Assembly (NCBI GenBank): GCA_965602225.1
Contig: CBFCYE010000023.1
Location: forward strand, 1-40,188
Source: Tenderia sp965602225
GTDB lineage: Bacteria; Pseudomonadota; Gammaproteobacteria; Tenderiales; Tenderiaceae
Direction of reading: 5' to 3'
DNA length: 40,188 nucleotides
A program made the translations under genes and the position numbers. Of this stretch, positions 16,975 through 25,055 are shown one piece after another. The notes beneath the pieces are model-generated. The model did no database searches, had not been told where the DNA came from, and worked only from the letters and a program-made list of their open reading frames with translations. Every line of letters begins with the position of its first letter. The first letter of the stretch is position 1.

Positions 16975-17516
16975 ATGTAATTAAGACAGAAATCCCAGAT
17001 CTATTAGTAATCGAACCCAAGGTGTTTGGTGATGATCGCGGTTTTTTCTTTGAAAGTTTTAATGCGCGGGACTTCGCCGAAAAGACTGGTGTGACGGATT
17101 TATTTGTGCAGGACAATCACTCGCGTTCTGCCAAGGGTGTGTTGCGTGGCCTGCATTATCAAATTAAGCAACCACAGGGTAAGTTGGTGCGCACGGTTGA
17201 GGGTGAGGTTTATGATGTGGTGGTGGATGTGCGCCGTTCATCGCCAACCTTTGGTAAATGGTTTGGGGTGACTCTGTCGGCTGAAAACAAACGCCAGTTA
17301 TGGGTGCCGGTTGGCTTTGCTCACGGCTTTGTTGTGACTAGTGACTATGCTGAGGTTTTGTACAAAACCACGGATTATTGGGCACCGGAGTATGAACGTT
17401 CGATCCGTTGGAACGACCCTGCCTTAGCGATTGACTGGCTTGTTGGTGGCGAACCGTTATTGTCGGCCAAGGATAAGGTCGGTGTGCTACTGGCTGAGGC
17501 CGAGGTGTTTGCCTGA
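16971..17516 (+). CDS. rfbC: dTDP-4-dehydrorhamnose 3,5-epimerase
   Basis: RmlC/RfbC epimerises dTDP-4-keto-6-deoxyglucose at C3 and C5. The 181-residue cupin has DDRGFFFESF, the catalytic His62 in GVLRGLHYQ, and PVGFAHGFVV. The ATG at 16971 (MNVIKTEIPD) is chosen; a TTG six bases upstream is less likely. The start overlaps the rfbA stop, and the stop overlaps the rfbD start by one base (TGATG). Confidence 0.95.
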   Translation: MNVIKTEIPDLLVIEPKVFGDDRGFFFESFNARDFAEKTGVTDLFVQDNHSRSAKGVLRGLHYQIKQPQGKLVRTVEGEVYDVVVDVRRSSPTFGKWFGVTLSAENKRQLWVPVGFAHGFVVTSDYAEVLYKTTDYWAPEYERSIRWNDPALAIDWLVGGEPLLSAKDKVGVLLAEAEVFA

Positions 17517-18409
17517 TGCGTATCTTGCTGACAGGTCGTAATGGCCAGGTTGGTTATGAGTTGCGACGTAGTCTTGCACCGCTGGGTGAGCTGATTGCGC
17601 CTGAGCGGCAGCAGCTCGATCTCGCTAATCCAGATAGCATTCGCAGCTGTATTCAAACAATCAAACCGGATTTGATCGTCAATGCCGCTGCCCATACTGC
17701 GGTAGATAAGGCCGAAGAAGAACGTGATCTGGCCATGGCCATTAATGCCACCGCCCCGCGGGTGATGGCGGAAGAGGCCGAGCGCCTTGGCGCAGCAGTA
17801 ATCCATTATTCCACCGATTATGTCTTTGATGGTAGCAAAGGGGGCGGCAGCAAGGGCCAGCCTTATGTTGAAGATGATGCCGCTTGCCCAATCAATGTCT
17901 ATGGTGAAACCAAGTGGGCAGGAGAAGAGGCGATTCGGTCAACGGCTGGGCGGCATATGATTCTGCGCACCAGTTGGATCTACGGTATGCGCGGCAATAA
18001 TTTTCTATTGAGTATTTTACGTCTGGCGCGACAGCGAGAACAGCTGGGTATTGTTGATGATCAGATTGGTAGCCCGACCTGGAGTCGTATGATTGCCGAG
18101 ACCACGGCGTGCATCATAGCGCAGCAGCTGGCTGCAGCGGATTCACTGTTTGACGATTGTAGCGGCACTTATCATCTGACCTCTTCCGGTCAGACGTCTT
18201 GGTATGGTTTTGCTAGGGCCTTGCTGGATCGTGATTCCGGTAAGAGCGAGCAGGTGTTAAAACAGCTGAAGGCGATTACCAGCGCGGATTATCCCACCCC
18301 GGCTGCACGACCGGCGTATTCTGTTTTGGCAACAGACAAGTTGCAAAGGCAGTTTAATCTGCTGATGCCGGACTGGTCTGATAGTCTGCAATTAGTGATG
18401 GAGTCTTAG
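17516..18409 (+). CDS. rfbD: dTDP-4-dehydrorhamnose reductase
   Basis: RmlD/RfbD reduces dTDP-4-keto-L-rhamnose to dTDP-L-rhamnose with NAD(P)H. The 297-residue SDR protein begins MRILLTGRNGQVG and has the motifs VNAAAHTAVDKAE, STDYVFDG and NVYGETKWAGE (Tyr-Lys pair), then RTSWIYG. It is the last gene of the rfbBACD run. No clear terminator follows it; the next 474 bases contain no firm gene. Confidence 0.95.
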   Translation: MRILLTGRNGQVGYELRRSLAPLGELIAPERQQLDLANPDSIRSCIQTIKPDLIVNAAAHTAVDKAEEERDLAMAINATAPRVMAEEAERLGAAVIHYSTDYVFDGSKGGGSKGQPYVEDDAACPINVYGETKWAGEEAIRSTAGRHMILRTSWIYGMRGNNFLLSILRLARQREQLGIVDDQIGSPTWSRMIAETTACIIAQQLAAADSLFDDCSGTYHLTSSGQTSWYGFARALLDRDSGKSEQVLKQLKAITSADYPTPAARPAYSVLATDKLQRQFNLLMPDWSDSLQLVMES

Positions 18410-18883
18410 TTGGTCTTTGGCCTAACTTGGGAACTATTAATGATCGTTATTTCAAACGAAGCGTAGCCTAAAATTCGGAGTCTATGGTTTGTTATTCAAA
18501 AGTTTTCTGGGGACTTGGATGCGTTGGAATAATTGAGTAATCATGGTCTTGAAGTATTATTCAACTTTCCGAGCAAAGGGGGTGGTTGGCACATCATTAT
18601 TTGTCTGGTGAACAGATTTGTTGTTATTGCAGTGTCTATTGTCAGGCACGGAGCTTGCCAAGATGATCAAGGATCGGTCGGATAATTATCTGCTATCCAG
18701 TCGGTACGTGAAACGACACCGAGAGTTAGGTTCAGATTGCCGAAAACGATAAATGATTAATGCGGCCCAAGCAAATAAGAACAGAAAATAGCGGCTTGAT
18801 TTGTGAGGCACTATTTTAGCTATTAGATATTAGTATATGGCTGTGTAGGTGAGCTGGCTTGTCAGTGAACTCGGAGGAGTCGG
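18410..18883. other. gene-poor stretch after the rhamnose operon
   Basis: No convincing gene lies here on either strand. A short plus-strand frame around 18662-18750 (MIKDRSDNYLLSSRYVK and onwards, ending in GSDCRKR) looks protein-like but is only about 30 codons from its ATG and has no recognisable family, so it may be the tail of a decayed gene. No terminator hairpin or repeat stood out. Confidence 0.55.
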
Positions 18884-19489
18884 TTACAATTCTTCATTTT
18901 CTAGCTGTAGGTCGGAGTCCAGCTCTATTTCAGCTTCCGGTGCCTCTGTTTCTATGGGGTCGTCGTTGTAACGCTTGAAGATAATAATCTTGTCGTTGGT
19001 TTCGACCTGTACCAGTTTCAGGCACTCGCCTTTCTCGGTCGAGTGCTTGGTCAGTTCGCCAATCTCGCAGCGATCGGCACCATGTACCCTGATGTATTTG
19101 ATCTCTTCGCAGGGTGTGCCGGCAAAGGTGATTTCCTTAAAACCTTCATTGGTTGGTTTTAAATGTTGGAACCCTTTTGTAACGGTGTCGTAGAGTATAT
19201 CTTCATGGTTATGAGCCGAGAACCTGAATACGATGCTGGTGATTTTGTCAGTCAGGTCATTTTTCAGTTTCAGCCCCAGGCGGCAGTAGTTGTCGCCGCC
19301 TTGTTTGTTGGCGACGGATAGGTGGGCATATCTGCTATCTGATTGTTTGGTTTCGATGTATTGCCAGGTGTTATCATTTTTCAGCAACGCACTTTTGCCA
19401 TTGACGGTAATGGCTTCGATGTCGGCTAGGGCGCTATTGCCTGTTAGTATGAAGAATAAGGCAATAAAGATTGAATTTATGTTTTTCAT
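18884..19489 (-). CDS. exported hypothetical protein, DUF3157-like start
   Basis: A 201-residue protein with a signal peptide (cleavage near SALA, residue 22), so likely periplasmic. The segment after it, ITVNGKSALLKNDNTWQYIE, recalls the short DUF3157-type module found in several gammaproteobacterial exported proteins; this is a weak match. Cysteines at CRLG, TPCEE, DRCEIG and ECLKL could form disulfides. The C-terminus is a Glu/Asp-rich tail. It is divergent from the protease gene, with 38 bases between starts, so the two may share a regulatory region. Function unknown. Confidence 0.7.
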   Translation of the reverse strand: MKNINSIFIALFFILTGNSALADIEAITVNGKSALLKNDNTWQYIETKQSDSRYAHLSVANKQGGDNYCRLGLKLKNDLTDKITSIVFRFSAHNHEDILYDTVTKGFQHLKPTNEGFKEITFAGTPCEEIKYIRVHGADRCEIGELTKHSTEKGECLKLVQVETNDKIIIFKRYNDDPIETEAPEAEIELDSDLQLENEEL

Positions 19490-19527
19490 GGCTGCCTGAT
19501 GGGTTGCTTTAACTAGATGTTCCTACA

Positions 19528-20337
19528 ATGAGAATTCATTATATGCTGCCTAAAGTTTTCAGCAAACTTATGCTGAATCTGTTTACGTTGTTGGCGATGT
19601 TTGGTCTTGGTATTCAATCGTCTGTGGCGGCTGATTATTCCGATATTATCGCCAAGGTAAAACCCAGTGTGGTTGCCGTGGGCAATCACCAGCCGCTACA
19701 ACAACCGGCGATTCGATTTGTAGGCACAGGTTTTGTCGTCGCTGATGGTCGGCACATCATCACCAATGCCCATAATATCCCTGAATTTCTTGATCCGGAT
19801 AAAAACGAAAGTCTGGTGGTAGTTGTGCCGGGCGAAGATCGAAAAAAGATCCGTATCGCCACGGTTATCAAACAGGATAAACAGCATGATGTAGCCCTGC
19901 TTAGGTTCTCAGATTCGGCTCTAACTCCCTTGCCTTTGGGGAATGGCTCTGCCGTTAAGGAAGGGCAGGAATACCTGATGAGTGGTTTTCCGATAGGTTC
20001 GGCACTGGGTTATCACGTTGTTACTCACAAGGCCATGGTGTCGGCTGTTACCCCGGCGGTGCAGCCGGTGAATAACAGCAGACAGCTCAATCCTCGGCTG
20101 ATTAAACGGATGATGACTGGTTTTGATGTATTCCAGTTGGATGCCATTGCCTATCCAGGCAATAGTGGCAGCCCGGTCTACGATATTGAAACTGGTGAGG
20201 TGATTGGTGTTCTGAATAGCGTCTTTGTCAAGGATACCAAGGAGAGTGTGCTCAAGAATCCAAGCGGTATTTCTTACGCCATTCCAGTGTTTTATGCGCA
20301 AGAGTTGCTGCGTCAGGCGGGATTGATCAGTAAATAA
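19528..20337 (+). CDS. exported trypsin-like serine protease without PDZ domain
   Basis: A 269-residue S1C/HtrA-like protease. An N-terminal hydrophobic signal (to about SVAA, residue 35) predicts export to the periplasm. The triad is complete: His82 in ITNAHN, Asp121 in KQHDVALLR, Ser213 in YPGNSGSPVYD. Unlike DegP and DegS, it ends right after the protease domain, with no PDZ, so regulation must differ. ATG 19528 and ATG 19543 are both possible starts; neither has a strong ribosome binding site. It precedes the cytochrome c4 gene by 116 bases but the latter has its own promoter. Confidence 0.85.
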   Translation: MRIHYMLPKVFSKLMLNLFTLLAMFGLGIQSSVAADYSDIIAKVKPSVVAVGNHQPLQQPAIRFVGTGFVVADGRHIITNAHNIPEFLDPDKNESLVVVVPGEDRKKIRIATVIKQDKQHDVALLRFSDSALTPLPLGNGSAVKEGQEYLMSGFPIGSALGYHVVTHKAMVSAVTPAVQPVNNSRQLNPRLIKRMMTGFDVFQLDAIAYPGNSGSPVYDIETGEVIGVLNSVFVKDTKESVLKNPSGISYAIPVFYAQELLRQAGLISK

Positions 20338-20361
20338 TAATGCCCTTCTGCTAGAATCGAT

Positions 20362-20390
20362 TTGACCTAGTGGGTAGAGGTTGATATAAA
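20362..20390 (+). promoter_or_regulatory. sigma70-like promoter for cytochrome c4
   Basis: TTGACC (20362-20367) and TATAAA (20385-20390) are separated by exactly 17 bases. Transcription would begin near 20397, giving a leader of about 57 bases that contains two hairpins. Confidence 0.65.
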
Positions 20391-20395
20391 AAGTC

Positions 20396-20442
20396 GGTCT
20401 TTGTTGAAAGACCTCGGGGAGAATAGACCTAGTTTAACTAGG
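20396..20442 (+). promoter_or_regulatory. structured 5' leader of cytochrome c4 mRNA
   Basis: GGTCTTT and AAAGACC (20396-20413) form a 7-base-pair stem with a 4-base loop at the predicted 5' end. CCTAGTT-T-AACTAGG (20428-20442) is a perfect 7-base-arm palindrome whose right edge touches the GGGGGGAG ribosome binding site. It may be a protein operator or a structure limiting ribosome access. Confidence 0.5.
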
Positions 20443-20453
20443 GGGGAGTGAAT

Positions 20454-21098
20454 ATGAAGTTAGTAACACGCAAGATACGTTTGTTGATTGCAGCAGTAGC
20501 GTTGGGAGGCTTTACTGCTGGAGCACAGGCAGCACCGATTGGTGATGCAGTTGCTGGTGAGGGAAAGGCTGGTCTGTGTGGTGGTTGTCATGGTTTTGAT
20601 GGCAACAGTGAGGATGCGACTTATCCTCGTTTGGCTGGTCAGTATGCTGGTTACATCGTCAAACAGGTTAAGGATTTCCAGAATGGTCATCGTGCCAATA
20701 ATGACACTATGGCGGGCATGGCGGCGATGGTGGGTTCCGATGAGGATGCCAAGGATATCGGTGCCTTCTTTGCGACTCAGAAGATCAAGGGTGCCTTGAC
20801 CAAGCCTGATGCCAAGATTGCTGCTACGGGTGAAAAGATTTTTCGTGAGGGGAATGTCAAGACAGGTGTATACGGTTGTATCAACTGTCATGGCGAAAAG
20901 GGTATGGGCAAGTCAGCTAAGGTTTCGACCTTTCCTGTCATCGGTGGGCAGCATCGTGATTATCTGGTCAAGCAGTTGACTGAATTTCGTGATGGCGCTC
21001 GAGCCAATGATCCGGCCGGTATGATGGTTGGTGTTGCCAAAAATCTAACTGATAAAGAGATCGCCGCGGTGGCTGAGTACCTGTCCTCGCAGCTTTAA
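20454..21098 (+). CDS. cytochrome c4, periplasmic diheme c
   Basis: A 214-residue exported diheme cytochrome that passes electrons from the bc1 complex to terminal oxidases. The signal peptide ends at AQA (26). The two heme sites are CGGCH (42-46) and CINCH (142-146), in two similar halves that share YAGYIVKQVKDFQNGHR and HRDYLVKQLTEFRDGAR. Methionine ligands are likely in NDTMAGMA and in PAGMMVGVA. The ATG at 20454 has an excellent ribosome binding site (GGGGGGAG, 6 bases before it); a GTG at 20448 is less likely. It is monocistronic, with its own promoter and terminator. Confidence 0.93.
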   Translation: MKLVTRKIRLLIAAVALGGFTAGAQAAPIGDAVAGEGKAGLCGGCHGFDGNSEDATYPRLAGQYAGYIVKQVKDFQNGHRANNDTMAGMAAMVGSDEDAKDIGAFFATQKIKGALTKPDAKIAATGEKIFREGNVKTGVYGCINCHGEKGMGKSAKVSTFPVIGGQHRDYLVKQLTEFRDGARANDPAGMMVGVAKNLTDKEIAAVAEYLSSQL

Positions 21099-21122
21099 AA
21101 AATAATTCCAGTTGATTTAGAA

Positions 21123-21147
21123 AGCGGGCTTCGGTCCGCTTTTTTTA
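21123..21147 (+). terminator. Rho-independent terminator of cytochrome c4
   Basis: AGCGGGC-TTCG-GTCCGCT followed by a run of six Ts, 24 bases after the stop. It also lies at the 3' end of the converging ABC transporter gene. Confidence 0.85.
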
Positions 21148-21153
21148 TGCCTG

Positions 21154-22203
21154 TTATTTGTCTTTGTGGAAACTGATCAGGTGATCGGCATTGATGCGGA
21201 TGCCGACACGAGTGCCGACGGGGTGGTCCGCATGGCTGGGGAATAGCGATAACAGCTGATTGCCACTAGGCAGGCGTAGGGTGTAGAGCACGGTGGCGCC
21301 CTTAAAGGCCTTGTTGGTGATCTCGGCAGTGAGTTTGCTGCCTGGGTCAGGGACGATGTCATCGGGGCGTAGCAGAACCTCTACGTTGGTACCGGTTGGC
21401 CATAGATAGGCACGGTCACCCTGGATCACGCCGACCTCGGTCTCGACCGCATTGGGCGATATCAGTCGACCGTCGATGAAGACACCCTGGCCGATGAAGT
21501 CGGCGACGAAACGATTGGCTGGTTCGTGGTAGAGATTAAACGGTGTGTCCCATTGCAGAATGCAGCCATCCTTCATGATGCCGACCATGTCACCTAGGGC
21601 AAAGGCCTCGTGCTGATCATGGGTCACCAGAATGGCGGCAATGCCTTGTTGTTTGAGGATCTCTCTTACTTCCAGACCAAGCCGTTCACGCAGTTCCACA
21701 TCCAGATTTGAAAACGGCTCATCCATCAGAATCAGGTCGGGCTTGGCTGCCAGGGCACGGGCTAGAGCGATGCGTTGTTGCTGGCCACCGGAAAGCTCGT
21801 GCGGATAGCGATCGGCATAACCGGCCAGACCGACGGTTTCTAGCAGCTGTTCGGCTACCTGACGTTTTTCTGCTTTTGACTGACCCTTCAGGGCAAAACT
21901 GATATTGCTGGCAACATCCAGATGGGGGAACAGGGCGTAGTCCTGAAACACCATGCCCAGGCCACGTTTTTCCGGCGCCAGGGTAAAGCCGGCTTTGGAT
22001 ATTGTTTTGCCATGTTTGTTGATTTCACCGCTATAGAGCGGCTCAAAACCTGCAATGCTGCGCAGTACGGTTGTTTTGCCACAACCACTCTGACCCAACA
22101 GGCAGACCATCGAGCCGGGGTTGAGATGAAATGACAGATTCTTAACAACGGCATTATCGTCATAACGGCATTCGATGTTGTTAAGGCTGAGTAAGGCTTC
22201 CAT
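21154..22203 (-). CDS. ABC transporter ATP-binding protein, FbpC/PotA-like
   Basis: A 349-residue ATPase of the iron/spermidine/sulfate-type importer class. Walker A GQSGCGKTT, Q-loop VFQDYALFPHLDV, signature LSGGQQQR, Walker B LILMDEPFSNLD and switch VTHDQHEA are all intact. After residue 240 a C-terminal TOBE-like domain follows (VLLRPDDIVPD, then FKGATVLYTLRLPSG). No permease or binding-protein gene is adjacent; its partners must lie elsewhere. It follows argF by only 14 bases. I recall the same argF-ABC ATPase adjacency in Pseudomonas aeruginosa, which suggests old synteny. The substrate is uncertain: Fe3+ is the best guess. Confidence 0.88.
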   Translation of the reverse strand: MEALLSLNNIECRYDDNAVVKNLSFHLNPGSMVCLLGQSGCGKTTVLRSIAGFEPLYSGEINKHGKTISKAGFTLAPEKRGLGMVFQDYALFPHLDVASNISFALKGQSKAEKRQVAEQLLETVGLAGYADRYPHELSGGQQQRIALARALAAKPDLILMDEPFSNLDVELRERLGLEVREILKQQGIAAILVTHDQHEAFALGDMVGIMKDGCILQWDTPFNLYHEPANRFVADFIGQGVFIDGRLISPNAVETEVGVIQGDRAYLWPTGTNVEVLLRPDDIVPDPGSKLTAEITNKAFKGATVLYTLRLPSGNQLLSLFPSHADHPVGTRVGIRINADHLISFHKDK

Positions 22204-22217
22204 GAAATTGCGTCTAT

Positions 22218-23126
22218 CTAGTTGCCTGTCAGTAGAAATTCTAACAAGGCCTTTTGCGAATGCAGGCGGTTGCCGGCCTCGTCCCAGACTACGCTTTGTG
22301 GTCCTTCCAGCACCTCTTCACTGACCTCTTCATCGCGATGGGCCGGTAGGCAGTGCATGAACAGGGCGTCAGGTTTGGCCAGTTGCATCAGCTCACTGTT
22401 GACCTGGTAATCGGCAAAGGCCTTGATGCGTTTGTTGCTCTCTTCTTCCTGGCCCATGCTGGCCCAGACATCGGTGACGATCAGATCGGCGTCCTGGCAG
22501 GCATCAGCCGGACTGGCTGCCAGCCAGGCATGCTCGCCTGCAGCGCTAAGCAGCTCGCTGTCAGGCAGATAGCCTTCTGGTGCGGCGATGGCCAGTTTGA
22601 AATCGAATTGACGCGCAGCATCGATATAAGAGTGGCACATGTTATTGCCGTCACCAATCCAGACCACCTTCTTGCCTTTGATATCACCGCGATGCTCGAA
22701 ATAGGTCTGCATATCGGCCAGCAACTGACAGGGGTGTTGCAGGTCGGTGAGGGCGTTGATCACCGGCACCTGAGAATAGGCGGCGAATTCTTCGATCTTT
22801 TCATGTTCGAAGGTACGGATCATGAAGATGTCGACCATGCGCGATAACACCCGGGCGCTGTCCTTGATCGGCTCGCCGCGACCTAGCTGGGTATCACGCG
22901 GTGATAGAAATATCGCATGACCACCACACTGGGCCATGGCTGTTTCAAAGGCAACACGGGTGCGGGTCGAGGACTTCTCAAAGATCATGCCTAGCACTTT
23001 GTTCTTCAAGGGTTCAAATACCACGCCGGAGCGCTGGATCTTTTTCAGTTCAATGGCGCGTTGAATCAGCTGCTGTAATTCTGCAGGGCTGAAATCCATT
23101 AGGGTTAGAAAGTGACGTGCAGCCAT
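22218..23126 (-). CDS. argF: ornithine carbamoyltransferase
   Basis: ArgF makes citrulline from ornithine and carbamoyl phosphate in arginine biosynthesis. The 302-residue protein shows the carbamoyl-phosphate motif SSTRTRVAFE, then HPCQLLADMQT and FMHCLPAHRDEEVS with the catalytic Cys of the HCLP motif. ATG 23126 has AAGGAT upstream. It lies 11 bases after argD, which supplies the ornithine branch, so the two are probably one transcript. Confidence 0.96.
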   Translation of the reverse strand: MAARHFLTLMDFSPAELQQLIQRAIELKKIQRSGVVFEPLKNKVLGMIFEKSSTRTRVAFETAMAQCGGHAIFLSPRDTQLGRGEPIKDSARVLSRMVDIFMIRTFEHEKIEEFAAYSQVPVINALTDLQHPCQLLADMQTYFEHRGDIKGKKVVWIGDGNNMCHSYIDAARQFDFKLAIAAPEGYLPDSELLSAAGEHAWLAASPADACQDADLIVTDVWASMGQEEESNKRIKAFADYQVNSELMQLAKPDALFMHCLPAHRDEEVSEEVLEGPQSVVWDEAGNRLHSQKALLEFLLTGN

Positions 23127-23137
23127 GGCTACATCCT

Positions 23138-24310
23138 TTATTTAGTTATTTGTTTTACCAGGGTGGCAATAGTATCGACGATCTGGTCGATCTCATTCGT
23201 GCCAATGACTAATGGTGGCAACAGACGGATGACATTGCCGGCAGTGACATTGATCAGCAGTCCCATATCCAGTGCCTGCTGTACCAGCTCAGTGCAGGGT
23301 TGTTTTAGTTCGACGCCTATCATCAGGCCCTGGCCGCGAACATCGCTGACCATGTCGTTATCCTTTAGCGCATTTTTCAGCCCCTGAACCAGACGCTCGC
23401 CCTTGATCATGGCGTTGGCGGCCAGGTCATTGGCTTCCATTTCAGCGATCACTGCCAGGCCAGCGGCACAGGCCAGCGGGTTACCACCAAAGGTGGATCC
23501 GTGTGTACCAGGTTGCAATACATCAGCAGCCTTGCCACGGGCCAGGCAGGCACCAATCGGCATGCCATTGCCCAGCGCCTTGGCTGAGGTCATCACGTCA
23601 GGTTGTGAGTTGCTGTGTTGGTAGGCAAACCACTTGCCGGTCCGGCAGACGCCGGTCTGGATCTCGTCCAGCAGCATCAGCCAGTCGTGTTGATCGCAGA
23701 GGGCGCGGATCTTGTCCAGATAGTCTGCTGCCGGGATGCGAATGCCACCTTCGCCTTGTATGGGTTCGATCAGCACGGCGACGATATTTTTGTTTTCGGC
23801 AGCGACTTTTTCGATAGCTTCAATATCGTCAAACGGTACCCGTACAAAACCGCCTACCAGCGGCTCAAAACCGGCATGGGCATTCTTGTTGCCGGTGGCG
23901 GTGAGTGTGGCCATGGTGCGGCCATGAAAGCTGTTTTCGGCAACAATGATGGTAGGCAGATCTATGCCTTTATTGTGACCATAGAGACGTGCCAGCTTGA
24001 TCGCCGCTTCATTGGCCTCGGCGCCGGAATTGCTGAAAAAGACCTTGTCCATATTGGCAATGCGACATAACTCATCACCGAGCTGAGCCTGGTTGGTGAT
24101 GCCGTAAAGATTAGAGGTGTGCAGCAGCTGGCGTGATTGGCTGCAGATGGCATCGGCTACCTTGGTATTGGCGTGACCAAGACTACAGACTGCGATGCCG
24201 CTAAGGGCATCGAGATACTGTTTGCCGTCTGTATCCCATAACCAGACACCGTCACCCCGTTCAAAGGTAACCGGCAACCGTTTATAGGTAGACATGAGTG
24301 AATCTGACAT
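23138..24310 (-). CDS. argD: acetylornithine aminotransferase
   Basis: ArgD, a class III PLP aminotransferase, converts N-acetylglutamate semialdehyde to N-acetylornithine and may serve lysine synthesis as well. The 390-residue protein has SNSGAEANEAAIKLAR, NSFHGRTMATL, EPIQGEGG, LLDEIQTGVCRTG, the PLP lysine in TSAKALGNGMPIG and HGSTFGGNPLACAAG. I use the ATG at 24310 (MSDSLMSTYKRL); a longer frame to 24355 runs through the sodB terminator and is rejected. It heads the argD-argF-ABC run. Confidence 0.95.
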   Translation of the reverse strand: MSDSLMSTYKRLPVTFERGDGVWLWDTDGKQYLDALSGIAVCSLGHANTKVADAICSQSRQLLHTSNLYGITNQAQLGDELCRIANMDKVFFSNSGAEANEAAIKLARLYGHNKGIDLPTIIVAENSFHGRTMATLTATGNKNAHAGFEPLVGGFVRVPFDDIEAIEKVAAENKNIVAVLIEPIQGEGGIRIPAADYLDKIRALCDQHDWLMLLDEIQTGVCRTGKWFAYQHSNSQPDVMTSAKALGNGMPIGACLARGKAADVLQPGTHGSTFGGNPLACAAGLAVIAEMEANDLAANAMIKGERLVQGLKNALKDNDMVSDVRGQGLMIGVELKQPCTELVQQALDMGLLINVTAGNVIRLLPPLVIGTNEIDQIVDTIATLVKQITK

Positions 24311-24322
24311 TTGTGTAACCCC

Positions 24323-24352
24323 AAAAACAAAAAACAGCCCGGTGGGCTGCTG
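24323..24352 (-). terminator. Rho-independent terminator downstream of sodB
   Basis: Read on the minus strand: CAGCCC-ACC-GGGCTG (24349-24335) followed by a T-rich tail. It sits only 13 bases upstream of the argD start, so argD transcription must start very close to it or depend on read-through. Confidence 0.75.
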
Positions 24353-24398
24353 CAAAAGGGTAATACTACTGTGATTTTATTGGTCAGGCAATAATTCA

Positions 24399-24422
24399 GG
24401 GAGCGGTAGTGGTGCCGCTCCC
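24399..24422 (-). terminator. hairpin just after the sodB stop
   Basis: GGGAGCGG and CCGCTCCC form an 8-base-pair stem with an 8-base loop, starting 8 bases after the sodB stop. There is no T run on the minus strand, so it is more likely a 3'-end stabiliser or a Rho-linked element than a complete intrinsic terminator. Confidence 0.5.
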
Positions 24423-24430
24423 TGTGGATA

Positions 24431-25015
24431 TTAGCTGCTGAAGTTGCTGGCGGCGAAGTCCCAGTTGACCAGATGATCGAGGAAGGTTTCGACAAACTTG
24501 GGCCGCAGGTTACGGTAGTCGATGTAGTAGGCGTGTTCCCAAACGTCAACGCACAGCAGGGCTGTGTTGCCCGTGGTCAGCGGTGTGCCGGCTGCTCCCA
24601 TGTTGACGATGTCGATCGAACCATCGGCCTTTTTCACCAGCCAGGTCCAGCCTGAACCGAAGTTGCCAACGGTTGAGGCCTGGAAGGCCTTTTTGAATTC
24701 TGCCAGCGAGCCCCACTTGGCATTGATGGCATCAGCCAGGGGGCCTGTTGGCGCGCCGCCGCCATTTGGCTTCATGCAGTTCCAGAAGAAGGTGTGGTTC
24801 CAGATCTGGGCGGCGTTGTTATAGATGCCAGCGCTGGCCTTTTTGATGATCTCTTCCAGCGCCAGGTTTTCAAACTCGGTGCCAGGGATCAGGTTGTTGA
24901 GATTGGTGACGTAGGCGTTGTGGTGCTTGCTGTAGTGATAATCAAAGGTCTCGGCCGACATATGCGGCTCCAGGGCGTCTTTGGCGTAGGGTAGTTCGGG
25001 CAGTTGATGTGCCAT
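24431..25015 (-). CDS. sodB: superoxide dismutase [Fe]
   Basis: SodB dismutates superoxide in the cytoplasm. The 194-residue protein has all metal ligands: His27, His74 (QIWNHTFFW), Asp157 and His161 (DVWEHAYYIDYRN). The iron type is supported by Gln70 in NNAAQIWNH and by FGSGWTWLV, both as in E. coli SodB. A strong ribosome binding site, AAGGAGAG, precedes the ATG. It is monocistronic, flanked by a palindromic upstream site and two downstream hairpins. No signal peptide. Confidence 0.96.
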   Translation of the reverse strand: MAHQLPELPYAKDALEPHMSAETFDYHYSKHHNAYVTNLNNLIPGTEFENLALEEIIKKASAGIYNNAAQIWNHTFFWNCMKPNGGGAPTGPLADAINAKWGSLAEFKKAFQASTVGNFGSGWTWLVKKADGSIDIVNMGAAGTPLTTGNTALLCVDVWEHAYYIDYRNLRPKFVETFLDHLVNWDFAASNFSS

Positions 25016-25055
25016 TTTCTCTCTCCTTGAATAACGTACTAAATTAGTCTGGAAT

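Noticed and set aside
22353..22847. Plus-strand frame of 164 codons antisense to argF
   Set aside because: argF is intact with all motifs; the opposite frame is open only because of codon bias.
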